Source of the DNA: Dehalococcoidia bacterium
GTDB lineage: Bacteria; Chloroflexota; Dehalococcoidia; Lucifugimonadales; Lucifugimonadaceae
Length of the DNA: 38,468 nucleotides
NCBI GenBank assembly: GCA_009693115.1
Contig: SHXW01000022.1
Location: 1-38,468, forward strand
Reading direction: 5' to 3'
The notes under the pieces were generated by a model. That model saw only the letters and a list, made by a program, of their open reading frames with translations, was not told the DNA's origin and did not search any database. Made by a program: the position numbers and the translations under genes. Below, one piece after another: positions 27,631-36,308 of the stretch. The stretch's first letter is position 1. Every line of letters starts with the position of its first letter.

Positions 27631-28557
27631 ATGAGGACCGTGTTTTTTGGCTCTCCGGTAGAGGCTATGCCTGCACTCAGTGCGGTGCTGGCGAGCGGCC
27701 ATGAAGTCGCCGCCGTATATACCCAGCCTGACAGGCCGGCGGGACGATCAGTGGCGCCCGTGCCGACACCTGTCAAAGTTGGCGCAGAGCAAGCCGGCAT
27801 ACCCGTGCGCACCCCGAAAACGTTGCGCGACCCCGCCACCCAGGCTGAACTGAAGGCCTACGGTGCAGACGCGTTCGTGGTTGTCGCATACGGCAGGTTG
27901 CTGCCGCCAGAGGTTCTCTCCATACCCCGCCTGGGCGTGTTGAACGTCCACCCATCTCTTCTACCGGAATACCGTGGCCCCAGCCCGGTGCAGCAGGCAA
28001 TACTGGACGGCGCGCCAGAGACGGGCGTGACGGTGATGCTTCTGGACGAGGGCATGGACACGGGGCCTGTCCTGTCGCAGCGCAGCGTGCGCCTCCAGGG
28101 AGATGAAACGGCGCCTGCGCTGATGGCCCGGCTCTTCGAGGAGGGAGCGCAACTGCTCGTGGAAACTCTAGATCGGCACTCGCGCGGCAATATCAAGCCG
28201 CAACCGCAGGAGGGCGCCAGTGCCACGGTGACGAAGCTCCTCAGCCGGGAGGACGGCGAGATCGACTGGTCCATGTCGGCAGCACATATCGCCCGCATGG
28301 TCCGGGCTTATGGCCCATGGCCGGGTACGCACACGCGCTGGCGAGGGCAAGTCCTGAAGGTATTGGAGGTTCGGGCGGTTGCCGAACATGCGGGGGAGCC
28401 GGGCGCGGTCTCTGTGCGAGGCGGCGGCCTCTACGTCGCCACGGGCGAGGGGGCGCTTCGGGTCCTGTCGCTCCAACTAGAAGGCAGGAAGGCAGCGACG
28501 GGGGAGGAGTTCGCGCGCGGCCACCCGCAGGCTGCCGGTAGCCGGGTGCCGTCCTGA
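27631..28557 (+). CDS. fmt: Methionyl-tRNA formyltransferase
   Basis: This enzyme adds a formyl group from 10-formyl-THF to initiator Met-tRNA. The 308-residue protein has RTVFFGSPVEAMPAL at the start, the catalytic triad in GVLNVHPSLLPEYRGPSPVQ (N105, H107) and LLDEGMDTGP (D143), and a C-terminal OB-like tRNA-binding domain from about residue 205 that includes IARMVRAYGPWPGTHTRW. Length is normal. The start ATG 27631 lacks a strong ribosome binding site. It is divergent from dnaA and converges on ffh; peptide deformylase, its frequent partner, is not present. Confidence 0.95.
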   Translation: MRTVFFGSPVEAMPALSAVLASGHEVAAVYTQPDRPAGRSVAPVPTPVKVGAEQAGIPVRTPKTLRDPATQAELKAYGADAFVVVAYGRLLPPEVLSIPRLGVLNVHPSLLPEYRGPSPVQQAILDGAPETGVTVMLLDEGMDTGPVLSQRSVRLQGDETAPALMARLFEEGAQLLVETLDRHSRGNIKPQPQEGASATVTKLLSREDGEIDWSMSAAHIARMVRAYGPWPGTHTRWRGQVLKVLEVRAVAEHAGEPGAVSVRGGGLYVATGEGALRVLSLQLEGRKAATGEEFARGHPQAAGSRVPS

Positions 28558-28561
28558 AGCC

Positions 28562-28575
28562 CCCTCAGTAGAGGG
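28562..28575. repeat. Short hairpin between convergent fmt and ffh
   Basis: CCCTC (28562-28566) and GAGGG (28571-28575) pair around four bases. Only 29 bases separate the two stops, so this small hairpin may help end both transcripts. It has no T-run. Confidence 0.35.
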
Positions 28576-28586
28576 ATAGGGGCCCG

Positions 28587-30038
28587 TTACCGGCCCATGC
28601 CCCGCGCCATACCCATGAGGGCGCGCTTGCCGCCGGGCGTCGAGATCTTCTTCATCATCTTCTGCATCTGGAAGAACTGGTTCAACAGAGCATTCACCTG
28701 CGTCGGCGTGGTGCCTGAACCCCGGGCGATCCGGGCGCGGCGGGTGCCATTTATCATCTTCGGATCGCGTCGTTCCTTCGGCGTCATTGAAAGGATGATC
28801 GCCTCCACCTGGAGGATCTTGCGCTCGTCGGTGTCGCGCAGCGCCTTTGCCGCCTTCAGGCCGCCCATTCCGGGGATCATTCCCAGGATGTCTGTCAGTG
28901 GCCCCATCTTCTTGACGGCCTGGAACTGCTGGAGCAGGTCGTTCATGTCGAACTGGTTCTTGCGGATACGCTCTTCGAGCTTGCGGGACTCCGTGGAGTC
29001 GAACTGCGTCTGCGCCTTTTCTATGAGGGTCTGGACATCACCCATGCCCAGGATGCGGGAGGCGATGCGGTCCGGGAAGAACTCTTCGATGCCGTCCGGC
29101 TTCTCCCCCGTGCCGATGAACTTCACGGGCAGGCCCGTGACGGCGCGCATCGAGAGTGCCGCGCCGCCGCGGGCATCGCCATCCATCTTCGTGATGATGA
29201 TCCCTGACAGGCTGAGGCGGCGGTGGAACTCGGAACCGGAGCGCACGGCGTCCTGGCCGGTCATGGCGTCCACAACAAGGAGCGTCTCGACCGGGCGCAC
29301 GGCGTCCCGAATCTGCTCGAGCTCCTGCATCAGTTCATCGTCAATGTGCAGGCGGCCGCCTGTGTCCAGAATGAGCCAGAAGGCCTCCTGTCTGCGCGCC
29401 TCCTCCAGGGCGCGCTTCGCCACTTCCACTGTGGAGGCGCCTCCCGGGGGCTCATGGTAGACCGGCACATCTATCTGCCTGCCGAGCTGAACGAGCTGAT
29501 CTATGGCGGCGGGCCGACGAAGATCGCACGCGGCGAGGAGGACGGGGGGCGCGGTGCGACGGTCGGGGGCGAGATTTTTCAGGCGCAGGGCGAGCTTGGA
29601 CGCAGCGGTCGTCTTCCCTGAACCCTGGAGGCCGACGAGCATGATGACGCTGGGAGGCTTGTCTGCGCGCCGCAGGCCGGCGATGAGGCGCGGCGGGGCA
29701 GCGGGGGTGGGCACCGCTGGCCCTTCACTCTGGCCCGCTCCCGCCGCGAGAGCGGGGAGAACGGCCAGCCCCTCGCCGCCGAGGACCTTCACAAGCTCAT
29801 CTCGGACGATCTTGACGACGGTCTGGCCCGGCGTGAGAGAAGAGAAGACCTTTTCGCTATTGGCCTGCAGACGGACGGCGTCCATGAAGGAGCGGGCGAC
29901 CTTGAAATCAACGTCGGCTTCAAGGAGCGCCAGGCGCACCTCGCGGAGCGCCTCGTCAATGTCACCCTCGGACAGTTTGCCCTTGCCGGATAGCCGCCCG
30001 AAGACCCCGGTCAGTTTGTCGGTTAGTGATTCAAACAT
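28587..30038 (-). CDS. ffh: Signal recognition particle protein Ffh
   Basis: Ffh is the GTPase of the signal recognition particle that brings nascent membrane proteins to the translocon. The 483-residue protein has an N domain (1-90), a G domain with G1 GLQGSGKTTAA (136-146), G2-type ACDLRRPAAIDQL, G3 DTGGRLHID (225-233) and G4 ITKMDGDARGG, and an M domain ending in RARIARGSGTTPTQVNALL and MQKMMKKIS, the SRP-RNA-binding helix. Two odd points: the G3 motif is DTGGR instead of the near-universal DTAGR, and about 25 extra Ala/Pro-rich residues lie between the N and G domains (about 97-125). No SRP RNA gene was seen nearby. Confidence 0.97.
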   Translation of the reverse strand: MFESLTDKLTGVFGRLSGKGKLSEGDIDEALREVRLALLEADVDFKVARSFMDAVRLQANSEKVFSSLTPGQTVVKIVRDELVKVLGGEGLAVLPALAAGAGQSEGPAVPTPAAPPRLIAGLRRADKPPSVIMLVGLQGSGKTTAASKLALRLKNLAPDRRTAPPVLLAACDLRRPAAIDQLVQLGRQIDVPVYHEPPGGASTVEVAKRALEEARRQEAFWLILDTGGRLHIDDELMQELEQIRDAVRPVETLLVVDAMTGQDAVRSGSEFHRRLSLSGIIITKMDGDARGGAALSMRAVTGLPVKFIGTGEKPDGIEEFFPDRIASRILGMGDVQTLIEKAQTQFDSTESRKLEERIRKNQFDMNDLLQQFQAVKKMGPLTDILGMIPGMGGLKAAKALRDTDERKILQVEAIILSMTPKERRDPKMINGTRRARIARGSGTTPTQVNALLNQFFQMQKMMKKISTPGGKRALMGMARGMGR

Positions 30039-30223
30039 GGGTTAAGTGTCGCGCTGGAAGAGGTGGAAGGAGAGTGTGCAGTTCACGCAGAGTTCCGGTC
30101 ATCAGGCATCCAGGATGTGCGTCGGGCAACCCCTGTCAAGAACATTTCACAGGCCTGTCCGGCCGTCTCGGCAAGGCGCTTCGGAAGCATCCTGGGTCGC
30201 ACAGGTGACCGCGCTCCTCCCGC

Positions 30224-31033
30224 TCATTTCAGTGTCATTGTTTTCAGGCCCGCCGGGACCTGAAGCTGTGCTGCTGTCAGGGCCTGTACGGACTTCGCGT
30301 CCCAGCCGGGGGCGGTCTCGCGCAGGACGAGGCCGCGACCCTCGGGCAGCACGTCTATGACGGCGATGTCGGTCACGATCATGGAGACACAGCGGCGGGC
30401 GGTGAGAGGATAGTCGCACTCCTCGACAATTTTTGCGACTTCGCTGTTCGTGAGGAGGTTCTTCTCCTGCGTGGGGTGAGGGGTGAGGGCTTCAGGGCCT
30501 CCGGGCGACCCCGGCCGACTACTCACACCGAGACCGTTTCCCGCAATAGAAGAAGGAGGGCGGGGCGCGGGGGCTTTGGCGGTGTGTTCCATGGCGATGA
30601 TGACGCGCCGGGTGTTGGTGGCGAGGTCCATCGCACCGCCGATGCTGCCAATGCCACGCGTCGGGATCATCCAGTTCGCAAGGTCGCCGTGGCGGGAGAC
30701 CTGGAGCGCGCCCAGCACAGTGACGTCTATGTGTCCGCCGCGGATCATGGCAAAGGATTCAACGGAGTCAAAGAAGGCCATGCCGGGCGAGCGCTTCGGG
30801 AACTTGCCTCCGGCATCCATGACGTCGGGGTCGCCCTCGCCGTCGGGGTAGTGCTCGCCGAAGCCAAGGATGCCATTTTCGGCCTGATAGCGCAGTTCAA
30901 CGCCGTGCGGCACGAAGTTGGCACACAGTGCCGGGATTCCTATGCCGAGGTTTACCGTGGCGCCGTCGGGGAGTTCCCGCGCGACGCGGCGGGCGATGTC
31001 TTGTCTTGTCAGGCGCGGCGCGGGGTCAGGCAT
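30224..31033 (-). CDS. 3-oxoacid CoA-transferase, subunit B
   Basis: This is the beta subunit of a type I CoA-transferase, which moves CoA between an acyl-CoA (often succinyl- or acetyl-CoA) and a keto or other acid. Visible are VNLGIGIPALCANFVP, the catalytic glutamate E52 in AENGILGFGE, MIPTRGIGSIGGAMDLA and CDYPLTARRCVSMIVTDIAVIDV. The normal family length is about 210-220; this one has 269 because a Pro/Gly-rich insert of about 45 residues (154-198) splits AMEHTAK from KIVEECDYPLT. The insert DNA resembles the dispersed repeats. ATG 31033 has GGAG five bases upstream. Subunit A lies upstream on the same strand. Confidence 0.92.
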   Translation of the reverse strand: MPDPAPRLTRQDIARRVARELPDGATVNLGIGIPALCANFVPHGVELRYQAENGILGFGEHYPDGEGDPDVMDAGGKFPKRSPGMAFFDSVESFAMIRGGHIDVTVLGALQVSRHGDLANWMIPTRGIGSIGGAMDLATNTRRVIIAMEHTAKAPAPRPPSSIAGNGLGVSSRPGSPGGPEALTPHPTQEKNLLTNSEVAKIVEECDYPLTARRCVSMIVTDIAVIDVLPEGRGLVLRETAPGWDAKSVQALTAAQLQVPAGLKTMTLK

Positions 31034-31172
31034 GGTCGCTCCAGAAAGAGGTCACGGCCTGCGAAAACCATTGCGGTGCCGGCCTTGTCCAGACAAGGGA
31101 TAACGGTTCTTTGCTTCATGCAGCGTCCCTGCAGGCCGGGACCCGGGATGTCATCCTGCTGGCGCGGAACGT

Positions 31173-31904
31173 TCACGGCAACGGGTCTCCGGGGTCACGG
31201 ACGACGATGCGGTCTACGTACACCCCCGGCGTGCCGATGCGTTCCGGGTCAAGGCCGCCGGACGGGACAACCTCATCCACCTCGGCGATGACCACCTTTG
31301 CCGCGGTCGCCATTGCAGGGTTGAAGGCGCGCGACGTGCCAACATACATCAGGTTGCCATGGGCGTCGGCCATTTTCGCGCGGACCAGGGCGAAATCGGC
31401 GGGCAACGCGTATTCGAGCAGGTGTTCGCGACCATTGAAGATGCGCACCTCCCTGCCCTTCGCTACTGGCGTGCCTGCACCGGTGGGCGTGTAGAAGGCG
31501 GCGATGCCCGCGCCAGCGGCGCGAATGCGCTCGATGAGTGTGCCCTGTGGAACGATATCGACCTCCGCTCTCCCTTCACGCCACGCCTTCTCTATTTCCG
31601 ACACCAGGTTTGGCGAGCCTGTCACAGGGAATGAGCAGATGATCCTGTTCGCCTGCCCCGATGCGAAGAAAATGCCCTGGTCAATGGGGTCGAGGCCCTT
31701 CGGCCAGCCGTAGCCTGTCAGTTTGGAAATCCCGGCGACGTTGCCTATGAGCGTCAGGTTTTTCACCCCATGGTCACGCAAGGCGAGCATGAGGCGCGTG
31801 GGCTGGCCACCGGCGCCGCCGAAGCCGCCGATCATGACCGTCGCGCCGTCCGGGATATCCGCGACGGCGTCCCTGAATGTCCTCACTAGCTTGTTCTTAG
31901 GCAC
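31173..31904 (-). CDS. 3-oxoacid CoA-transferase, subunit A
   Basis: This is the alpha subunit of the same type I CoA-transferase. The 243-residue protein has DGATVMIGGFGGAGGQPTRLMLAL near the start (the family's GGFG...P motif), EVDIVPQGTLIERIRAAGAG in the middle, and FALVRAKMADAHGNLMYVGTSRAFNP, a usual signature. The pair would let the cell activate organic acids without ATP. The start is GTG 31904; a TAGAAT box ends eight bases upstream, so the mRNA is probably leaderless or nearly so. Its stop lies 139 bases before subunit B. Confidence 0.94.
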   Translation of the reverse strand: MPKNKLVRTFRDAVADIPDGATVMIGGFGGAGGQPTRLMLALRDHGVKNLTLIGNVAGISKLTGYGWPKGLDPIDQGIFFASGQANRIICSFPVTGSPNLVSEIEKAWREGRAEVDIVPQGTLIERIRAAGAGIAAFYTPTGAGTPVAKGREVRIFNGREHLLEYALPADFALVRAKMADAHGNLMYVGTSRAFNPAMATAAKVVIAEVDEVVPSGGLDPERIGTPGVYVDRIVVRDPGDPLP

Positions 31905-31912
31905 GGAATGGG

Positions 31913-31918
31913 ATTCTA
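31913..31918 (-). promoter_or_regulatory. -10 box of the CoA-transferase operon, leaderless geometry
   Basis: TAGAAT on the minus strand ends eight bases before the GTG start of subunit A. No matching -35 hexamer was found. The same box-to-start distance occurs at the MarR and thpR genes. Confidence 0.45.
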
Positions 31919-31981
31919 ACGAAGGAACGCGGCCCGCGAAGCGTTGTCATGGCAGAATACCGCCGTGTTGACCGGCCACAT

Positions 31982-32013
31982 GTCATTCCTGATCCAGGCC
32001 TGCCGGGATCAGG
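31982..32013. repeat. Dispersed repeat with 8-bp inverted arms
   Basis: CCTGATCC (31988-31995) and GGATCAGG (32006-32013) form a perfect inverted repeat. The 23 bases 31982-32004 match 16392-16414, upstream of ileS, with three differences, so this is a second dispersed repeat family with the core GTCATTC..GATCCAG.CCTGCC. Confidence 0.6.
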
Positions 32014-32062
32014 CGTAGAGCGCAAAACACCCCTTCGTTCAACCCTTCGGGAGGAGCCTGAA

Positions 32063-32857
32063 ATGCCCTTCACGCTGATTGCACACCGCGGCTATTCGTC
32101 AGAGGCGCCCGAGAACACGACCGAGGCGTTCGACCTGGCCCTGAAGCACGGGTTCAATAACTTTGAACTGGATGCCCAACTTACCAGGGACGGCGAGGTA
32201 GTCGTCATCCACGACGAGACGGTTGACCGCACAACGAACGGGCACGGCGCAGTGCGGGACTTGACGCTTGCCGAAATCAAATCGCTTGATGCCGGAGCAT
32301 GGTTCAACGGCGGGCCTGACGGTGTGGGCCTGCCCGGGTACGGGTCTTACGCCGGTGCGCGCGTGGCGACGCTCGCCGAGGTCTTGGAGCGCTACAAGGG
32401 CAGGGCGCACATCCACCTTGAGTTGAAATCATTTGAACAGGAGCTCCCAGGCAAGGTGGCGCAGGAGCTCAAAAAGGCCGGGTACGTCACGGCGGGCGGC
32501 GGGCACGCCCTGAACCCACCGGGGGTGACGGTCAGTTCGTTCCTTCCCCAGCAGCTTCACCGTTCCCGGAGACATCTTCAGGGCGTGACGCACGGGTGGC
32601 TGTTGGAGAAAATTACGCTTGTTGAAATCGCCCTCTGTGTGCAGTTGGGCCTGACTTCCGTGCCAGAGACGGGCGGCATCTTCCCGCGGGCGGGCAAAGT
32701 GACTGCCGAGGAGGTCGCCTGGGCGAAGGCGGCGGGCCTGCTGGTGAGGACGTGGGGCGTGGGAAGCATCATCGACCTGAAGCGAGCGGTTGATTCTGGT
32801 GCAACGGGCACGACAGTCGACTGGCCCGGGCGTGCGAAGAAGGCTCTGGGGCTGTGA
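32063..32857 (+). CDS. Glycerophosphodiester phosphodiesterase
   Basis: The 264-residue GDPD-family enzyme splits glycerophosphodiesters from phospholipid headgroups into glycerol-3-phosphate and an alcohol. The active site is clear: IAHRGYSSEAPENT (H8, R9), FELDAQLTRDGEVVVIHDETVDRTTNG with E35, D37 and H50, and VRTWGVGS and TVDWPGRA near the end. No signal peptide is seen, so it is probably cytoplasmic. ATG 32063 was chosen because GGGAGGAG lies about six to eight bases upstream and the protein then begins at the domain; the open frame runs upstream through repeat DNA. Confidence 0.93.
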   Translation: MPFTLIAHRGYSSEAPENTTEAFDLALKHGFNNFELDAQLTRDGEVVVIHDETVDRTTNGHGAVRDLTLAEIKSLDAGAWFNGGPDGVGLPGYGSYAGARVATLAEVLERYKGRAHIHLELKSFEQELPGKVAQELKKAGYVTAGGGHALNPPGVTVSSFLPQQLHRSRRHLQGVTHGWLLEKITLVEIALCVQLGLTSVPETGGIFPRAGKVTAEEVAWAKAAGLLVRTWGVGSIIDLKRAVDSGATGTTVDWPGRAKKALGL

Positions 32858-33043
32858 TGACGGGGACCCTGTCCGCCCCATACCCTCTGGCCGCTGGTGA
32901 CGTTGCCCTCACCCTGATCAGCGGTCATGGGCGCCCGGCCGTGGGAGGGCACTCGTTCGGTACAGGCGTACACTCTCGCTCTATTGACCTCAGCTTGCGA
33001 GCGGCGCACCCATTTCCTATGAACGGATGACGGAGAACCCCAC

Positions 33044-34237
33044 ATGAAGATCACAGAAGTGAAGCTGCGCAAACTGACCGGGACGATGGAGACGAAGGGC
33101 CCGCTCTGGGAGGACAGGCTGGTCCAGCCGATAGACATCTATCCCGAATACCGCCAGCGCGGGACGGCAGGTTGGACGCAGCAGAAGGATCCCAACCACT
33201 ACACCATCGTCGCCCATTTCGTGGAGATCAAGACAGACGAAGGCGTCACCGGCATCGGCGGGCCGATCACCGACATCCACGCCTACATCATCGCGAAGAC
33301 CATCGCGCCGATCATCCTGGGCAAGGACCCGCTCGCGACGGAGCTGATCTGGGACCAGGTGCACCGCCTCATGGTCCACGGCCGGCAGGGCGAGTCGATG
33401 ATGGCCTTTTCCGCTGTCGACTGCGCCCTGTGGGACCTGAAGGGCCGGTATTACAAGACGCCCGTCTACAAGCTCCTCGGCGGCCCTACGCGCTCCGAAG
33501 TGCCCGCCTATTCGTCAATGCTCGGCTGGAACGTCACCGACATGGGCCTCGTCCGTGAGCGCGCGCTTGCTGCAAAGGCTCAGGGCTACACGGCTCAGAA
33601 GTGGTTTTTCCGTTACGGCCCCATGAGCGGCGTGGAGGGCATGAAAAAGAACGTAGCGCTGGCGAAGACGGTGCGCGAGGCCATAGGCGATGAGGACGCG
33701 ATGATGCTCGACTGCTGGCAGTCGTGGAACTACCCGTACGCTATCGCGGCGGCCGAGATGCTCAGGGAGTATCGCCCGTACTGGCTGGAAGAGATCGCCA
33801 TGCCGGACCGCATAGACACATACGCCGAGATCAGGGCGAAGATCGGAATCCCTCTCTCGGGCGCTGAACATGAATACACGCGCTGGGGCTTCAAGCGGTT
33901 CATAGATGCGAAGGCGCTTGATTTCCTGCAGCCGGACATTTACTGGGCGGGCGGACTGTCGGAAGTGTTGAAGATCGCCCACTACGCCACGGTTCACGAC
34001 CTCATCACCATCCCGCACGGACACTCGTCGCCCGCGGGCATCCACTTCTCGCTGGCCCAGTCGCCCATCCACACGCCGTATCAGGAGTACCTGGTGAAGT
34101 GGAACGACGTCCACCAGCATTTCCTGAAGAACCCTGTGAAACCGGTCAATGGCATGATCACGAGCAATGAACTGCCCGGGCTGGGCATGGATCTTGACCC
34201 TGCGAAGATCGAAAAGGAAGAGGAAGTGAAGGTCTAG
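33044..34237 (+). CDS. Enolase-superfamily sugar-acid dehydratase-like protein (RhamD-like)
   Basis: The 397-residue protein is of the mandelate racemase/enolase fold. It most resembles the L-rhamnonate dehydratase group: AQKWFFRYGPMSGVEGMKKN (K186) replaces the KxK motif, metal ligands are D223 in MLDCWQSW, E249 or E250 in WLEEIAMP and E275 in GAEHEYTR, and the acid/base pair is D298 in QPDIYWAGG with H325 in IPHGHSSP. Close agreement with the RhamD spacing supports a sugar-acid dehydratase, but the substrate is not certain. The start ATG 33044 has GGAG eight bases upstream. Nearby GDPD and EamA transporters fit a small catabolic neighbourhood. Confidence 0.88.
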   Translation: MKITEVKLRKLTGTMETKGPLWEDRLVQPIDIYPEYRQRGTAGWTQQKDPNHYTIVAHFVEIKTDEGVTGIGGPITDIHAYIIAKTIAPIILGKDPLATELIWDQVHRLMVHGRQGESMMAFSAVDCALWDLKGRYYKTPVYKLLGGPTRSEVPAYSSMLGWNVTDMGLVRERALAAKAQGYTAQKWFFRYGPMSGVEGMKKNVALAKTVREAIGDEDAMMLDCWQSWNYPYAIAAAEMLREYRPYWLEEIAMPDRIDTYAEIRAKIGIPLSGAEHEYTRWGFKRFIDAKALDFLQPDIYWAGGLSEVLKIAHYATVHDLITIPHGHSSPAGIHFSLAQSPIHTPYQEYLVKWNDVHQHFLKNPVKPVNGMITSNELPGLGMDLDPAKIEKEEEVKV

Positions 34238-34328
34238 GGGCCCGGGATGCCGCCGGCGACATTGGCTGTGGCTCCGGCCCGGACGTTCCGCCCTACTTAG
34301 AGGAGAGGCGCCTTGTCGGCGCTGCGGG

Positions 34329-35267
34329 TCAGCGCGTCGTCACTATCACGGCAATGCCCGCGAAGGTGAGGACCGCGCCGAGCAGGGCAGGGCGGGCCAG
34401 GCGTTCACGCAAGAGCAGGCTTGCCAGTATCAGAGCGAAGACGGGGGATGTGCTGGCGAGAAGGGCAGTAATGCCGGCGCTGGTGTTGGCAAGCGCGTAG
34501 TTCCAGGAGAGCGTCGAGCATATGTAGAAAACGCCGGCAAGAGCGAGGCGCACGCGGTCGGCCTTGACGGTGTCGATCTTCCGCATCCTGGGGGAGGCCA
34601 GGATGAAGCTGACAAAGAGTACGGCAGGCACGGCCTGGTGGACGAGGCCGTTGGTAAGGAGGTCCGACTCCTTCAGCGCCCTGGCTGATGCAACCAGGTC
34701 CACGGCCCACAGCAGGGCTGTCAGGGCCGCCATGCCCAATGCCAGCGAGAACACGCGGCGAGACCCGGCCACCCCCGTTCTGCTCTTCTTCGGGAGGGCT
34801 GCCCCGCCGTCACCTGCCGCCTGGGGCGCGTCCTTCGCAGCAGGCTGCGCGTTCAGTAGATAGAGGCCACCGATGATGGCGGCGGCCCCGGCGACGGTCC
34901 ACGGCCCCGCGCTGTCACCAAGCAGCACGACGCCCCCGATCATGGAGAAGAGGATGTACATCCCGGAAGTCGTGGTATAGGTCGCAGAGACGCTCCCTTT
35001 GGACATGGTCAGGAAGAAGAGGAGCATGCCGGCGGCCCCGGCGACTGCGCCCCCGGCAAACAGGCCGAAGGCCCATGCCGGAGTCCGGAAGATGTCATCC
35101 ATCTGTCCTGCCGCAGCGGCTATGACGAGCAGGGCGGCCCCGGAAACGGTCGTCAGGAAGGCCGAGACATGGATGGGTCGGACACGGCTGCCAACGCGCT
35201 TCGTCGTGACGCCGACTCCCGCCCAGCAGACGGCATCGGCCAGGGCAGCCATCTCACCGAGTGCCAC
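34329..35267 (-). CDS. EamA/DMT-family transporter
   Basis: The 312-residue membrane protein has two EamA domains and about ten hydrophobic helices; this drug/metabolite transporter superfamily moves amino acids, nucleotide sugars or other small solutes. The second EamA repeat ends ITALLASTSPVFALILASLLLRERLARPALLGAVLTFAGIAV, a textbook form. A charged, Ala/Gly-rich loop (about 150-170) joins the two halves. The start is GTG 35267, giving MALGEMAALADAVCWAGVG, which aligns with the start of the neighbouring paralogue. The substrate is unknown. Confidence 0.9.
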   Translation of the reverse strand: MALGEMAALADAVCWAGVGVTTKRVGSRVRPIHVSAFLTTVSGAALLVIAAAAGQMDDIFRTPAWAFGLFAGGAVAGAAGMLLFFLTMSKGSVSATYTTTSGMYILFSMIGGVVLLGDSAGPWTVAGAAAIIGGLYLLNAQPAAKDAPQAAGDGGAALPKKSRTGVAGSRRVFSLALGMAALTALLWAVDLVASARALKESDLLTNGLVHQAVPAVLFVSFILASPRMRKIDTVKADRVRLALAGVFYICSTLSWNYALANTSAGITALLASTSPVFALILASLLLRERLARPALLGAVLTFAGIAVIVTTR

Positions 35268-35351
35268 GGGTCACCCGCCTGTCTGCCGTATCCCGCCCGC
35301 CCAGAGCGCAAATGAGACCGGTTACAACGCGCACCAGCGCGGACGAGCGCT

Positions 35352-36308
35352 TCACCCTCCGGCCACGACGAGCAACGTCCCAGCGGCGGCGATGACGGCT
35401 CCGGCTATCGCGATGCGGCCCAGCCGCTCCTTCAAAAAGATGATAGCCATGGCCACGGCGAAGATGGGAGATGTGCTTGCAAGCACGGCGGTAATCCCGG
35501 CGTCGGCATGCGCCAACGCATAGTTCCATGAGAAAGCGGACACAGCGAATACGGCTGCGCTCAAGAGCAGGCGTACCCAGTCGGAGGCCCCCGCCTTTGG
35601 GAAGGCTACGCTGCGGCTCATGAAGGCAAATGCCAGATACACCGAAGCGGCCACCACGTTCCGCATGAACGCACCTGTTATGACGTCCGACCTCTCGAGC
35701 CCCCACTTCATGGCGATCAGACCGAACGTCCACAGCACCGCGGTCGCCGCGCCAAGCCCGAGGCCCGCGAAGAGCCGGGCGGAGTGAAACACGGCGACGC
35801 CAGAGTGCAAGGATCCCACCCCTGCCATACCGCCGGCCGGTTCGGGCTTTTGGTCAGCAGCGTTCTTACCTTGCTTGATGCGCCCCGGCCCGTTGAGTAT
35901 GTAAACCCCTGCAACGATCCCCGCCGCGCCAAGCACAGCAAGCAGACCGACGCTTTCGTGAAACACCAGCACCCCGGCCATGAGCGATAGCACGATGTAG
36001 AGGCCGGTTGTCGTCGTATAAGTGCCGCCCACGCTGTCTCGTGAAATGGCGGTGAAGAACAGGAAGGCCCCCACCGTGTTGAAAAGGGCGGCTGCGCCGA
36101 AGAACAGCAGCGCGGCAGGTTGGGCGTGGATGAGGTTACCGACACCGCCCGAGATGATGGTTACGACCAGAAAGATCGCGCTCGCAAACAGCGTGTGCGC
36201 GGTGACCACATGAATGGGCCTTACGGCAGAGCTGAGCGTCTTGGCAATGACGCCCGTCGCCGCCCAGACGACGGCGTTAAGCAACGCGGCCGCTTCACCC
36301 AGAGGCAT
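35352..36308 (-). CDS. EamA/DMT-family transporter (tandem paralogue)
   Basis: The 318-residue ten-helix transporter lies immediately upstream of its paralogue, with 84 bases between the genes. Both begin with M-x-LGE-x-AAL and share VRPIHV near residue 30 and GITA-LLASTSP/VLASTSPIFA near the end, so they arose by duplication. The start is ATG 36308, chosen because it matches the paralogue; the open frame continues upstream through a repeat-like sequence. Two related subunits could form a heteromeric transporter, as in other small DMT proteins, or have separate substrates. Confidence 0.9.
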   Translation of the reverse strand: MPLGEAAALLNAVVWAATGVIAKTLSSAVRPIHVVTAHTLFASAIFLVVTIISGGVGNLIHAQPAALLFFGAAALFNTVGAFLFFTAISRDSVGGTYTTTTGLYIVLSLMAGVLVFHESVGLLAVLGAAGIVAGVYILNGPGRIKQGKNAADQKPEPAGGMAGVGSLHSGVAVFHSARLFAGLGLGAATAVLWTFGLIAMKWGLERSDVITGAFMRNVVAASVYLAFAFMSRSVAFPKAGASDWVRLLLSAAVFAVSAFSWNYALAHADAGITAVLASTSPIFAVAMAIIFLKERLGRIAIAGAVIAAAGTLLVVAGG

